From the NCBI RefSeq assembly GCF_020687785.1, contig NZ_JAJEWI010000010.1, positions 310,001-374,000 on the forward strand: a stretch of DNA of 64,000 nt. Direction: 5' to 3'. This document shows, in pieces, positions 51,288 to 60,922 of the stretch. The notes beneath the pieces were generated by a model, which saw only the letters and a program-made list of their open reading frames with translations, searched no databases and was not told the origin of the DNA. This DNA is from Sphingopyxis yananensis (GTDB taxonomy: Bacteria; Pseudomonadota; Alphaproteobacteria; Sphingomonadales; Sphingomonadaceae). Position 1 is the stretch's first letter, and each line of letters begins with the position of its first letter. The position numbers and the translations under genes are program-made.

Positions 51288-52715
51288 ATGATCTATAACC
51301 GCCGGGTTCAGTTCGTCATTTCTTCGATGGTGGCTGGTGCCATATTGACCGGATGCGCGGGCTTGCCTTTTGGCGCGCGGTCATCGGCGCGCAGCGCGGG
51401 TGATGCACCGTCGGCCTATGCCAGCCGTTCTGCCACCAGTCCATCAGATGCGCAGGGCGTGTCCGGCGGGACGGAAAATTTCGTCGCGGCACATGACGAT
51501 GCACGGCAGGCGCAATTGTTGCTGCACGGCGGAAAAAGCGGCGAGGCGATTAAATTTGCCGAAGCAGCGGTGATGGCCGCACCGCACAATGGGGAAAATC
51601 GTCTGATATTGGCGCAGTCTTATATGATGGATGGTCGGTTTTCCGCGGCGGCATCGGCTTATGAAGATGCGCTGAAACTGACCGAATTTCAAAGTGATAA
51701 TATCATAAGCTATGCGTTGGCGAAAGTCGCCGAGGGGGACCGTGCGGGCGCGGTGGAATGGCTGGCGGGGCATGCGGCCCGCTTGTCGCCGTCGGACTTG
51801 GGGCTGGCGCTGGCGCTGGCGGGTGACCATGATGGGGCCTTGTTCGTGCTGGGGGAAGCGGCGCGCCGCAGTGACGCCAATGCGCAAACACGCCAGAATT
51901 TGTCTTTGGCCTTGGCCTTGGCGGGGCGCTGGGCGCAGGCGTCCTTGGTTTCGTCACAAGATTTGCCCGCCAACCGCGTAAAAAAGCGCATGTTGGAATT
52001 TTCCGCGCTGGCATCCGCACCAGATAAGGCCACGCAAATTGCCAGCGTGATGGGTATTAGGCGGAGCGGCAATGCAGCCATGCCTGCTCGCTTGGCTTTG
52101 AGAAATTTTCCACAAGAAAATAGTGTGATGCCGAGTATAGGTGCGATAACAGGTGAAGATGTGAAATTCGCGTCGGCACTGATGGATAGTTCAGCTTTGG
52201 ACGCTTCGCCTATGGCTGTTCCGGCCTCTGGCGATGCCGCATTGGCGTTGGTCGGGGAGCACGAGGTCTCCGCGCCGCCGCTGGGCCATCGTGCCGTGGC
52301 GCGTGGCGACACGGAGGCCGCATCGCGCCCATTGACGCCTGTGGTGGCGGAGGCGCTGTTTGCGGACCATGATACTGTGTCGACTATGCGGATGGGCGCG
52401 GATGGCGTGGCTGGCACATGGGCCGTGCAAATTGGTGCATTGGACAGCGCGGCCAATGCGCAGCGTTATTGGGGCGAGCTTAATCAGCGTAGCCGCGTCA
52501 TCGCACAGCATCCGGCCTCCAGTCACCGCGCTGTGATCGGACGGCGTGTCTATTATCGCCTGACCTTGGACGGCATGACCAGTCAGCGCGCCGCGCAATT
52601 GGTTTGTGATCGCTTGAAGGCCGAAAATAAAGGCTGTTTTGTACGCCGTATGACAGGGCAGGAACAGCGGCTTTGGTCGACCAATGGACGCGGAGCCAAA
52701 TTAGCAAGCCGTTAA
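51288..52715 (+). CDS. TPR lipoprotein with C-terminal SPOR domain
   Basis: 475 residues. A lipobox L-T-G-C lies near residue 23 (ILTGCAGLPFG). TPR-like repeats run from ~70 to 230 (RQAQLLLHGGKSGEAIKFAE, ENRLILAQSYMMDGRFSAAA, RQNLSLALALAGRWAQASLV). A variable linker with a lower-GC patch (about 52080-52160) precedes a SPOR domain of ~70 residues (W-A-V-Q-I-G-A-L-D-S, V-Y-Y-R-L-T-L-D-G, C-D-R-L-K-A-E-N-K-G-C). It sits 24 bp after the RHH gene, the third gene of a ParA-RHH-SPOR operon. Envelope-associated; function unknown. Confidence 0.82.
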   Translation: MIYNRRVQFVISSMVAGAILTGCAGLPFGARSSARSAGDAPSAYASRSATSPSDAQGVSGGTENFVAAHDDARQAQLLLHGGKSGEAIKFAEAAVMAAPHNGENRLILAQSYMMDGRFSAAASAYEDALKLTEFQSDNIISYALAKVAEGDRAGAVEWLAGHAARLSPSDLGLALALAGDHDGALFVLGEAARRSDANAQTRQNLSLALALAGRWAQASLVSSQDLPANRVKKRMLEFSALASAPDKATQIASVMGIRRSGNAAMPARLALRNFPQENSVMPSIGAITGEDVKFASALMDSSALDASPMAVPASGDAALALVGEHEVSAPPLGHRAVARGDTEAASRPLTPVVAEALFADHDTVSTMRMGADGVAGTWAVQIGALDSAANAQRYWGELNQRSRVIAQHPASSHRAVIGRRVYYRLTLDGMTSQRAAQLVCDRLKAENKGCFVRRMTGQEQRLWSTNGRGAKLASR

Positions 52716-52773
52716 AATGATTGCAAATCAGTTTATTGGTATCGGTATTTTATATTAATTCTAGTTTTTCTTA

Positions 52774-52813
52774 CCAAAAAGGGCGCAGGATGAATGTCCC
52801 GCGCCTTTTTTGG
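52774..52813. terminator. Bidirectional intrinsic terminator
   Basis: 13-bp stem CCAAAAAGGGCGC / GCGCCTTTTTTGG (one wobble) plus an inner GGA/TCC pair. It lies between the convergent SPOR lipoprotein gene and the dihydroorotase-like gene. Confidence 0.88.
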
Positions 52814-52828
52814 TGATTTGACCGTCGC

Positions 52829-54055
52829 TTAGCGGATACGCTTGCCACCCTTGAAGATCATGGTGGCGCGCCCTTGGACGGGCATGCCGTCAAAGGGGGT
52901 GTTGCCAGCATAAGCGGCCATTTTCTTGGCATCCATTTTCCAAGGCGTGCCTTCGTTGATCAAGATCAAGTCGGCTTCTGCCCCGATGGACAGGTGACCC
53001 GCATCGACGCCCAGCAATTTGGCGGGATTGGCGGCAAGCAGGTCAAACAAGCGCACGGCGTTGATATGGCCATCGCGGACCAGCTGCAGGCCCAGCGCCA
53101 GCAGGCTTTCTGCGCCCGCCATGCCTGGCAATGCTTCGGCGAAGGGGAGGCGCTTATCCTCTGGCCCACGTGGGTCGTGGCCGCTGGACAATATGTCGAT
53201 GGTGCCGTCGGCAATGGCGGCGAGGCAAGCGGCGCGGTCATCCTCGCTGCGCAGCGGCGGCGACAGGCGCGCGAAGCTGCGGAAGCCGCCAATGGCGGTT
53301 TCGGACAGGAATAGATGCGCGGGGGTGATGCCGCAGGTCACGGGCAGGCCCTGTGCCTTAGCAGTGCGGATCATGTCCAGCGCGCGGGCGGTGGTGACTT
53401 GGCGGAAATGCAGCGGTGCGCCGGTTTGTTCGACCAACAACAGGTCGCGCGAAACGGCGATAGCCTCGGCAATAGAGGGGGCAGACGATAGGCCAAGGCG
53501 CGTCGCCATTTCGCCGTCCGTGGCGACACTGCCAGCGGTAATTCCTTCATCTTCGGCATGGGTGATGGTGGTTAGGCCAAGGCTGGCGGCGTAGCTGAGC
53601 AGGCGGCGCATGACGCCGCTGTCGGCAATGCGGTCGCGCCCCGTGGCAACGGCGCGCGCGCCTGCTGCTTTCATCAGGCCGATTTCCGCCATTTCGCGGC
53701 CCGCCAAATTTTTGGTGGCGGCGGCGATGGGGTGGACCCATAAATCGGGTTTTCCGCCCTTGGCTGCGCGTTCAACAAGGCCTGCGCTGTCCAACATGCC
53801 GCTGTCGGGCATAAGGGCAGCGCGGGTGATGCCGCCGAAGTGAAAAGCGGGTTTGTCAGTCGCAAAGACGCCCAGATCAATGATGCCGGGGGCCAGCCAT
53901 TGGCCCTGTGCGTCAATGATGTCCGCGCCCTGTGCTGTGGGGACTTGCGCGGCATCGCTGTTGATCGCGCTGATGCGGCCTTGATCGACGCTGATGCTGC
54001 CAAGCTCGCCGCCCATCAGGCGGGCGTTGTGAATAGTGAGGGGCTTCAGTTCCAT
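52829..54055 (-). CDS. pyrX: Dihydroorotase-like protein, probably catalytically inactive (PyrC'/PyrX type)
   Basis: 408 residues from ATG 54055, overlapping the pyrB stop by 10 nt. Amidohydrolase fold with composite beta-sandwich ends ([14 protein letters not shown] near the start; G-A-E-A-D-L-I-L-I near the end). The metal-binding H-x-H after P-G-x-I-D is replaced by L-G-V-F, and the T-D-H-A-P block with the catalytic Asp reads S-G-H-D-P. The mid-domain His (T-H-A-E-D) remains. Loss of metal ligands resembles the pseudo-dihydroorotase that scaffolds PyrB in Pseudomonas. The active enzyme should be encoded elsewhere. Confidence 0.88.
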   Translation of the reverse strand: MELKPLTIHNARLMGGELGSISVDQGRISAINSDAAQVPTAQGADIIDAQGQWLAPGIIDLGVFATDKPAFHFGGITRAALMPDSGMLDSAGLVERAAKGGKPDLWVHPIAAATKNLAGREMAEIGLMKAAGARAVATGRDRIADSGVMRRLLSYAASLGLTTITHAEDEGITAGSVATDGEMATRLGLSSAPSIAEAIAVSRDLLLVEQTGAPLHFRQVTTARALDMIRTAKAQGLPVTCGITPAHLFLSETAIGGFRSFARLSPPLRSEDDRAACLAAIADGTIDILSSGHDPRGPEDKRLPFAEALPGMAGAESLLALGLQLVRDGHINAVRLFDLLAANPAKLLGVDAGHLSIGAEADLILINEGTPWKMDAKKMAAYAGNTPFDGMPVQGRATMIFKGGKRIR

Positions 54056-55041
54056 CCGGACACCTTGCGCTTGCGGCGGGTTAATATGTCGAGGCAAGCC
54101 ATGCGGACGGCGACGCCCATTTCAACCTGCTGTGTGACCACCGAACGGGTGGGGTGATCGGCGACAATGCTGTCAATTTCCACGCCCCTGTTCATCGGGC
54201 CGGGATGCATGATAATCGCGTCTTCTTTGGCCAATTCCAATCGCTTGGGCGTGAGGCCGTAAAGTTCATGATATTCGCGGGCGGATGGCAGATAGGCCCC
54301 GTCCATGCGTTCATTTTGCAGGCGCAGCATCATGACAACATCCGCGCCCTTAATGCCTTCGTCCATGTCGGTGAAGACCTGCACATGCATGCGTTCGATG
54401 GCGGGGGGTAGCAGGGTGGCGGGGGCGACAACGCGCACTTCATTGCCCAACAAAGTCAGCGCCAAAATATTGGAACGGGCGACGCGGCTGTGCAGAACAT
54501 CGCCGCAAATGGCGATGGTCAGCCCCTCGACACGGCCTTTGTTGCGGCGGATGGTTAGCGCATCGAGCAATGCTTGGGTCGGATGTTCGTGGCGACCATC
54601 GCCCGCGTTGAGGACGGGGCAGTCGACCTTGTCGGCGATCAATTGCACTGCGCCGCTGCTGGCGTGGCGAATGACAATGGCGTCGGCGCGCATCGCATTC
54701 AGCGTCATGGCTGTGTCGATCAGCGTTTCGCCCTTTTTCAAGCTGCTTTGGGCGGCGTTCATATTGACCACGTCCGCGCCCAAACGCTTGCCCGCAATTT
54801 CAAAGCTGAGCAGGGTGCGGGTGCTATTTTCGAAAAAGGCGTTGATGATCGTCAGGCCCGCCAAGGCATCGTCATGTTTGGCGGCGCCAGAGCGGTTCAT
54901 TTCCACCCATTGTTCGGCAGCGTCCAAAATGTAGGAAATTTCCCACGGGGTGAGTTGAGCGATGCCGATTAAGTGACGATGCGGAAAGGCATCGCCGCCG
55001 GGCGGATAGTCGCTGGCGGGTCGAGGAATATGGCTGTTCAT
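54046..55041 (-). CDS. pyrB: Aspartate carbamoyltransferase catalytic subunit
   Basis: 331 residues from ATG 55041 (M-N-S-H-I-P); ATG 55050 is three codons upstream, and AAAGG spacing favours 55041. Motifs: [13 protein letters not shown] (carbamoyl phosphate), [26 protein letters not shown] and H-P-G-P-M-N-R-G. It makes carbamoyl aspartate in pyrimidine synthesis. No pyrI follows; the overlapping pseudo-dihydroorotase gene indicates the class A type of complex. Confidence 0.96.
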   Translation of the reverse strand: MNSHIPRPASDYPPGGDAFPHRHLIGIAQLTPWEISYILDAAEQWVEMNRSGAAKHDDALAGLTIINAFFENSTRTLLSFEIAGKRLGADVVNMNAAQSSLKKGETLIDTAMTLNAMRADAIVIRHASSGAVQLIADKVDCPVLNAGDGRHEHPTQALLDALTIRRNKGRVEGLTIAICGDVLHSRVARSNILALTLLGNEVRVVAPATLLPPAIERMHVQVFTDMDEGIKGADVVMMLRLQNERMDGAYLPSAREYHELYGLTPKRLELAKEDAIIMHPGPMNRGVEIDSIVADHPTRSVVTQQVEMGVAVRMACLDILTRRKRKVSGWN

Positions 55042-55054
55042 TAAAGCCATGCCT

Positions 55055-55384
55055 TTAGGCCGAGATTGCGATTCCTGCAAGGCTTGCCAGTGTTTCGGCG
55101 GGCACAACAGGTTCGGCGATGAAGAACCACCAGATCAGCGCACCGACTTGAAGGACACATAGGAAAATCATCGTGCCGCGAAACGGTTGTTTCTGGGTTT
55201 TGTGGCGAAACAGATGCGACGCCAACAAGCCGCCCAATGCGCCGCCCAGCGCCATGATGCGCAGCAATCCGCGTTCGGACATGCGGCTTTTGCCGGATAA
55301 GGCACGTTGTTTATCGAACCACATGCCGAAAAAAGCGGCGGCGCTGAGGATCGCGAACCAGTAGAGAATGATATTATTGTTCAT
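55055..55384 (-). CDS. DUF1294 family membrane protein
   Basis: 109 residues with hydrophobic segments at both ends ([19 protein letters not shown] and [18 protein letters not shown]). The family core reads [39 protein letters not shown]. Function unknown. It ends 4-13 bp before the pyrB starts on the same strand, so pyrB may be transcribed with it. The 277 bp upstream (55385-55661) hold no gene I can support. Confidence 0.85.
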   Translation of the reverse strand: MNNNIILYWFAILSAAAFFGMWFDKQRALSGKSRMSERGLLRIMALGGALGGLLASHLFRHKTQKQPFRGTMIFLCVLQVGALIWWFFIAEPVVPAETLASLAGIAISA

Positions 55385-55661
55385 GGTTGGATTTCTATGT
55401 TGGAAAAAAGCGTGTGTGGCAATGCGCAGGTGATTTTGCCCCGCTCATCTTTGCGCCCATGCTTATGCCCGACGTGATGGATGCCGCCATGATGATGGCC
55501 GGATAGCGCCGCAGAATGCGTACGCCCAAGGGCCATAGCGCTCGCAGAAAGGATTTATAAGCGAGGGACGGATTAATCTTTGTGATTCCGGTGCTGGCAA
55601 ATCCCATCGGCTAGACTAGACTGGCTAGTTAAGTCGTTGATCATGAATGTTGATGTAATTT

Positions 55662-56687
55662 ATGAGCGTGGATTCGGATAAATTTGTAGGCTTATTATCA
55701 GCGACGCTGGTTGAGGCTGAAAATATTGAGCAGTTGGTGCGGCCTTTATTGGTCCTGCTTCAGCGCGTCACCCAGTTGCACAGCGTGTATCTGACACAGG
55801 TGCATCATGACGCGGCACAGCAAGAAATTCTATTTTCGTTGAACAGCCAGACCATGGAAATACCCGAAGGGTTGAGCGTGCCATGGGAAGATACGCTCTG
55901 CCGCCGTGCTTTGGAGCAGGGACAAGCGTTTACGGATGATGCCAGCCAATGCTGGGGTGATAGCGAAGCCGCCCGAGCCTTGGGCATTTGCACCTATGTG
56001 TCGACGCCCATTTATTATGAAGATGGCATATTATTTGGAACCTTATGTGCCGCCAGCGATGAAGTGTGCCAGCTCAGCGCGGAAGGGCAAGGGACAGTGT
56101 CCTTGTTCGGGGCGCTGATCCAGCAATATGTTCAGCGCGAGAAATTGATCGAAGAATTGCGTCAAACCAATTTGTTGTTGCAGGCGCAATCCTATCGCGA
56201 TCCGTTGACAGATCTGCCCAACCGCCGCTTGATTTTGATGGAGTTAAAGCGGCTGGTGGCGTTGGCCCAGCGCGAAGAACGTTCCGTCTATGTCGCCTTC
56301 ATTGATTTGGATGGGTTCAAGCAAATTAATGACCAATATGGGCATGAAATTGGCGATGCCTTTTTGGTCCGAGTGGGTCTGCGACTGGCCAAGGGTATCA
56401 GAAGCCATGATCTGGTTGGCCGGTTGGGCGGCGACGAGTTTGTCGTGGTGGCGATGGGCGGACCGCAAGATGGCGACCCGCATCCGCATATGGCCCAATT
56501 GCATGATCGTTTGGCCGATTTGATCAAAGGACAGTTTGATCTGGGAACGGTCCGTCTGGATTACCCCGGGGCCAGCATTGGTATTGTCCATGCGGATATG
56601 GATGGGTGTGAGCCCGAAGATTTGCTGCGCCGTGCGGATGCGGCGATGTATTTGGACAAACATGCCCGAAAGGCCGCGCGGTCATAG
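55662..56687 (+). CDS. GAF-GGDEF diguanylate cyclase
   Basis: 341 residues. An N-terminal GAF domain (residues ~10-160, with W-E-D-T-L-C-R-R-A-L and Y-V-S-T-P-I-Y-Y-E-D-G-I-L-F-G-T-L-C) is joined by a short coiled coil to a GGDEF domain. The latter has D-P-L-T-D-L-P-N-R-R, D-L-D-G-F-K-Q-I-N-D and the active-site G-G-D-E-F. The inhibitory I-site R-S-H-D sits exactly five residues before it. It should make cyclic di-GMP with product feedback. The GAF ligand is unknown; no membrane segment. Monocistronic. Confidence 0.94.
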   Translation: MSVDSDKFVGLLSATLVEAENIEQLVRPLLVLLQRVTQLHSVYLTQVHHDAAQQEILFSLNSQTMEIPEGLSVPWEDTLCRRALEQGQAFTDDASQCWGDSEAARALGICTYVSTPIYYEDGILFGTLCAASDEVCQLSAEGQGTVSLFGALIQQYVQREKLIEELRQTNLLLQAQSYRDPLTDLPNRRLILMELKRLVALAQREERSVYVAFIDLDGFKQINDQYGHEIGDAFLVRVGLRLAKGIRSHDLVGRLGGDEFVVVAMGGPQDGDPHPHMAQLHDRLADLIKGQFDLGTVRLDYPGASIGIVHADMDGCEPEDLLRRADAAMYLDKHARKAARS

Positions 56688-56739
56688 AGGTTGCGTAGGG
56701 GGCAAAGGCGTTGGCCCCCTATGTGCATAATATCATGAT

Positions 56740-57198
56740 CTATCCGACCATCGCGTCAAGCGCGCCTTGCAAGATGAAGGCAGCGGCGGCGCTGTCGACG
56801 CGTTCGGCGCGTTTGGCGCGGCTGATGTCGGCGGCGATCATCGCCCGTTCGACGGCAGCCGTGGACCAGCGTTCGTCCCACATTAAAATCGGCAAACCCA
56901 GCACTTCGCAATTTTTGGCAAAGGCCCGTGTGCTTTGGGTGCGCGGGCTGTCGGTGCCGTCCATGTTCAGCGGCAGGCCGATGACCAAACCGGCGATTTT
57001 TTCTTGGACGATACGTTCGCGCAGGATCGCCAGATCGACGGTGAATTTTTTGCGGATGATCGTTTTATCCGGCGTCGCAAAGGCCCAACCCGCGTCGCAA
57101 TAAGCAACGCCGATGGTCTTGGTGCCGACGTCCAGCCCCGCAAGGCGGCCACCATCGGGCAGGGCGTCGTAAAAATCGAGCGCGGACGAGGTAATCAT
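56740..57198 (-). CDS. ruvX: RuvX/YqgF Holliday-junction resolvase-like nuclease
   Basis: 152 residues with the RNase-H-like motifs: [14 protein letters not shown] (first Asp), [11 protein letters not shown] and W-D-E-R-W-S-T. YqgF proteins act in pre-16S rRNA 5' end maturation and possibly DNA recombination. The start overlaps the stop of the upstream DUF3089 gene by 4 nt (ATGA), a translationally coupled pair. Confidence 0.94.
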   Translation of the reverse strand: MITSSALDFYDALPDGGRLAGLDVGTKTIGVAYCDAGWAFATPDKTIIRKKFTVDLAILRERIVQEKIAGLVIGLPLNMDGTDSPRTQSTRAFAKNCEVLGLPILMWDERWSTAAVERAMIAADISRAKRAERVDSAAAAFILQGALDAMVG

Positions 57199-58496
57199 GG
57201 GCGAGCGGTCACTTTGCGGGCATCTGCTTTACGGGCGGGGGCCTTGGGGGCGGATTTTAGGAAAGTGTCGAGGCGGCGCAGGGCGTCGGCGCGCAGGTTC
57301 GACCAAAATAGCGTGATATCATAGACATGATAATTATTGCCCGGCAATACATAGCCGGAGACGACATAGTCTTTGGCGATATGGGCGTCGCCGATCAGCA
57401 ACAAGCCGGTGTTCGCGTCGCAGCGCGCGCCGATTTTTCCGACGAACAATTGGCCGGAACGAAAATCCTGACTGGGTTTCAGCGTGCCGATATTTTGGCT
57501 GGCATCCGCCACAGTGTCGGGAATACCCGTGATCGGATTGCTGCACAGCATGGCCGATCCATTGCGCGGGCGTCCGTCAAGGCCGATCGTGCTGTCATAA
57601 GCATCCAGCACCATGGTTGGGTCTGCGGGTTCCGCAAAGGTCAGATAGCTGATGACACAGCCTTTTTCTTCGGGTGTTTGGCAGGCGGGCATGCCCAGCT
57701 TGGGCAGATCGGTTTCGATGCTGATCGGCCAGCCAATGGCGTAAACCGCCGCGATGCGCTTGGTGAGCGGGGTTCCTGCGATGCGTTTGTTGAGCAAGGT
57801 GATGAGGTGCAGCGCGCCTTGACTATGGCCGACAAGGATGATCGGCTTATGGGGGTCTATGCCCGCCAAAAAGGCGTCAAAGGCTTGTTCAATGTCCAGA
57901 TAGGCGGCGGCGATGGCCTTGTCGGCATTCACGCGATCTTTGGCCAAAAAGGCCCCCATGGTCGCTTGGCGATAGCGCGGAGCCCATGTTTCCCCTGCAT
58001 CCGCAAAGGCGCTGGCCATGCCGCGCACGAACAAATTGGCGCGGTGGTCGGCATCGCGGTCGGCCAAGGGGGCGTTCCATGACGAGCGGCTGTAATAGCT
58101 GGTCGGATGGACGAAGAAGACGGCTGCTGGGCCAGCGGGGGGCAAGGGAATGTTGCTATTATGCGGGTCAGTGAGCGGCGGCGTTTTGCTGGGCGGCGTG
58201 GCGGCGGTGCTCGCCCCTTGTTCGCCATCCGTAGGGGCGGCGGCGTTGGCGGCGTCCCCTTCGGCGTCGGCGGGGGTGGGGCGCCAGTCGGCAGGGTTGT
58301 CCGTCATGCCCGGCTTGGCCAGCCACAAAATGGCATTGTCATAGGCGTTAGGCTTGGGGGCTTCTTGTTCGACAAATTCGGTCGAGGGCACCAGCGCGGT
58401 GCGCGCCAGCCAGCCTGGGAAAAGCTGATAGACCATGGCGGCGCCAAGAATGAGGAAAATGATCGCAGCGATGAGGTAAAGAAATTTGCGGGCCAA
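57195..58496 (-). CDS. DUF3089 alpha/beta-hydrolase, membrane-anchored
   Basis: 433 residues from TTG 58496, chosen because GGGAG lies just upstream and the next codons encode a membrane helix ([21 protein letters not shown]). A longer frame to 58877 overlaps the divergent gene. After a linker rich in Ala/Pro/Thr, the hydrolase domain has F-F-V-H-P-T-S-Y and the nucleophile elbow V-G-H-S-Q-G-A-L. A conserved D-x-H region occurs near the C-terminus. The family (DUF3089) is lipase/esterase-like; the substrate is unknown. The active site should face the periplasm. Confidence 0.83.
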   Translation of the reverse strand: MARKFLYLIAAIIFLILGAAMVYQLFPGWLARTALVPSTEFVEQEAPKPNAYDNAILWLAKPGMTDNPADWRPTPADAEGDAANAAAPTDGEQGASTAATPPSKTPPLTDPHNSNIPLPPAGPAAVFFVHPTSYYSRSSWNAPLADRDADHRANLFVRGMASAFADAGETWAPRYRQATMGAFLAKDRVNADKAIAAAYLDIEQAFDAFLAGIDPHKPIILVGHSQGALHLITLLNKRIAGTPLTKRIAAVYAIGWPISIETDLPKLGMPACQTPEEKGCVISYLTFAEPADPTMVLDAYDSTIGLDGRPRNGSAMLCSNPITGIPDTVADASQNIGTLKPSQDFRSGQLFVGKIGARCDANTGLLLIGDAHIAKDYVVSGYVLPGNNYHVYDITLFWSNLRADALRRLDTFLKSAPKAPARKADARKVTARP

Positions 58497-58642
58497 CGCG
58501 CGCTCCCAAGCAAAATAATCAAGCGAAAAGCAATGGCGCTTCTGTAGCCCCCTATGCTTTGGAAAGTCGAGGGCGGGGGTGCATTTTTTGCGTGCGATAG
58601 ATTGGGCTTGCGCGGTGAGGCGATTTGCTTTGCAATGTCGCC

Positions 58643-60487
58643 ATGACAGATCAGACAGAAAATTCCGCTGTTGGCGTGACTGGCCCCGTGGATAAACTAG
58701 CGGGGCGGACTGGCGATCAGGCTGGTGGCCGGACTGGACATGCTTGGCCAAAAATGAGCGGTTTTGAGGCGGCGCGGCTAGATGATGCGGATGACGCATG
58801 GCCGATGCGGCCATGGATTTTGGCCGCCATTTGCGCGGTGGCGGGGCTGGCCTTTTATCACTTGGTCGAAGGCACATTTACCGCCCGCAACAGCGCGGTG
58901 ACAGCGGGGTTGGCGGCCTTTGTTGCGGTATCCAGTCTGAGTTTTGCGCTGGGTGTCGAGCGCCGCCGTTGGACATGGGCGGCAGGATTTTCGCTGTTTT
59001 GGGGCGCGGTGATTGGCTTTATTATGTGGCGCATCGCGGGATATGCCCATGACGGCCACTATGGAGCTTGGCCGGTGTTTTCGGCCATTTTGGCGGCGCT
59101 GATTGCGACACCATTTTTCCAGACGCGGCGCGATGTGGCGGCGGATAGGCGATATTGGAAATTGTGGCAATTGCCCTATGCACGGCTGCACAATCATGCG
59201 TGGAATGATGCGGTGATTGGCGCGGCGGGCGTGGTGTTTGCGGGTATCACTTTGTTGTTGTTGCTGTTGATTGGCGGCATGTTCAACACCATCGGCATCA
59301 AATTCATCTCGAAGTTGATGGAAGAAGGCTGGTTTATTGCGCCGCTGGCGGGCGCGGGATTTGGCGGGGCTGTGGGCTTGCTGCGGGAGCGCGACCGTTT
59401 GGTATCGGTGATGCAGCGGTTGGTGATGGTGACCTTGTCGGTGCTGGCACCCGTGTTGGCGGTGGCGGCGGTGATGTTCCTATTGTCGTTGTTGGGCACG
59501 GGATTGGGTCCATTATGGGCATCGGGCTTTTCCGCGTCAGTCATGATGTTGCTGGCCGCTGTGGCAGCGGTGCTGCTGGCCAATGCGGTGATCGGTAATG
59601 TGGCCGAAGACAGCGCGCGAAACCCGATTTTGCTATATTGCGCGGCGGTGCTGGCGGCGGCGGTGTTGCCCTTTGCGGTGATTGCGGCGGCGGCGATGCT
59701 GATGCGCATTGGCCAATATGGCTGGACGCCCGAGCGTTTGTGGGGCGCGGTGGCGGTGCTGGTGGCGCTGGGATATGGCGTTATTGGCGTTTATGCGGTG
59801 GCGCGTGGGCGGGCGGGATTTGCAGCGGTGCTCCGCCCGTTGCAACAGATATTGGCGATTAAGGTGATGGTGCTGGCGGCGTTGCTGGCACTGCCCTTGG
59901 TGGATTTTGGCGGGGTGTCGGCGCGCAGCCAAGTGGCGCGTCTGAAAAGCGGAACGGTCAGTGCCGAGGAATTTGACTGGACGGCCATGGCCTTTGATTA
60001 TGGTCCGACTGGCCGCACGATGTTGCAGCAGATGGTGGATGGCAAGGCTGGGCCGAAGGGGGCGTGGGGGCAATCCGCCAAAGCGGCGCTGGCGGCGGAT
60101 AATCGTTGGAGCAGCCGCAATGAAGTGAAGGCGGTGACATCCACCCCGCTGGAACAGCGTATGCGCATCTTGCCCGATGGCGCCGCGATGCCCGATGGGT
60201 TGGTGGCCAAGCTGAAATCCGATCGCGTGTGCGAGAGCAGCTATATGTGTGCGGCCTATATTGTGGCGGACAATCAGGCGATTATCCTGTCGCAATATGG
60301 CGAGGGGCATAGTGTGACGCAGCAATCCTATGTCAAAAATGAAGCGGGGGCGTGGCGCGCGGACTTTCAAGAGCCGGGCAGGGCGTCCGATAAGCAGCCG
60401 GATTTGAAAACGGCGGATATTCGCTTGGAAACGGTGACCAGAAAGCAATTGTTGGTGGATGGGACGGCCCAGCAACTGTTCGAATAG
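58643..60487 (+). CDS. DUF4153 integral membrane protein
   Basis: 614 residues from ATG 58643 (M-T-D-Q-T-E-N); an in-frame start at 58625 is possible. Ten or more hydrophobic helices occupy residues ~55-430 with the DUF4153 signatures W-N-D-A-V-I-G-A-A-G-V-V-F and G-M-F-N-T-I-G-I-K-F-I. A soluble C-terminal domain of ~150 residues follows, with a C-E-S-S-Y-M-C-A-A segment. Function unknown. It is divergent from the DUF3089 gene across ~150 bp. Confidence 0.82.
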   Translation: MTDQTENSAVGVTGPVDKLAGRTGDQAGGRTGHAWPKMSGFEAARLDDADDAWPMRPWILAAICAVAGLAFYHLVEGTFTARNSAVTAGLAAFVAVSSLSFALGVERRRWTWAAGFSLFWGAVIGFIMWRIAGYAHDGHYGAWPVFSAILAALIATPFFQTRRDVAADRRYWKLWQLPYARLHNHAWNDAVIGAAGVVFAGITLLLLLLIGGMFNTIGIKFISKLMEEGWFIAPLAGAGFGGAVGLLRERDRLVSVMQRLVMVTLSVLAPVLAVAAVMFLLSLLGTGLGPLWASGFSASVMMLLAAVAAVLLANAVIGNVAEDSARNPILLYCAAVLAAAVLPFAVIAAAAMLMRIGQYGWTPERLWGAVAVLVALGYGVIGVYAVARGRAGFAAVLRPLQQILAIKVMVLAALLALPLVDFGGVSARSQVARLKSGTVSAEEFDWTAMAFDYGPTGRTMLQQMVDGKAGPKGAWGQSAKAALAADNRWSSRNEVKAVTSTPLEQRMRILPDGAAMPDGLVAKLKSDRVCESSYMCAAYIVADNQAIILSQYGEGHSVTQQSYVKNEAGAWRADFQEPGRASDKQPDLKTADIRLETVTRKQLLVDGTAQQLFE

Positions 60488-60619
60488 GCGCGAATAGCAA
60501 TGCATAAAGCGTTGAACAGGCATTTTTGGGCGGATTCGCGTTCGATGATGTGTATCGAAACTTGATGAAGGCGGGTCAGGGTGCTAGCGGCGCTCTATCT
60601 CCCGCAAAGGCAGGACAAA

Positions 60620-60922
60620 ATGGCAATCGATCAGGCAACTGTGAAGAAAATCGCATCCCTGTCGCGCATCGCAATCAGCGATGACGAAGCGACAGCGATG
60701 GAAGGTGAATTGAACAACATTCTGAACTGGGTTGAACAACTTAGTGAAGTGGATGTGACGGGCGTGGAACCGATGACGGCGGTTATTCCCAATGTCTTGC
60801 GCTTGCGCGACGATGTGGTGAATGCGGACCCGTTAATTGGTGGCAACCGCCGCGACGATATTTTGGCCAATGCGCCCGCCGCGCAGCACGGCTTTTTCGG
60901 TGTGCCAAAGGTAATCGAATAA
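60620..60922 (+). CDS. gatC: Asp-tRNA(Asn)/Glu-tRNA(Gln) amidotransferase subunit C
   Basis: 100 residues from ATG 60620, with AGGAC just upstream (an in-frame start at 60581 is unlikely). GatC pattern: [30 protein letters not shown] and L-R-D-D-V-V. It stabilises the GatA-GatB complex. Its stop overlaps the gatA start (TAATG). Confidence 0.96.
   Translation: MAIDQATVKKIASLSRIAISDDEATAMEGELNNILNWVEQLSEVDVTGVEPMTAVIPNVLRLRDDVVNADPLIGGNRRDDILANAPAAQHGFFGVPKVIE

Noticed and set aside
55395..55607. 70-codon leftward ORF between the DUF1294 and GGDEF genes
   Set aside because: No ribosome-binding site, no recognisable domain; composition does not stand out.
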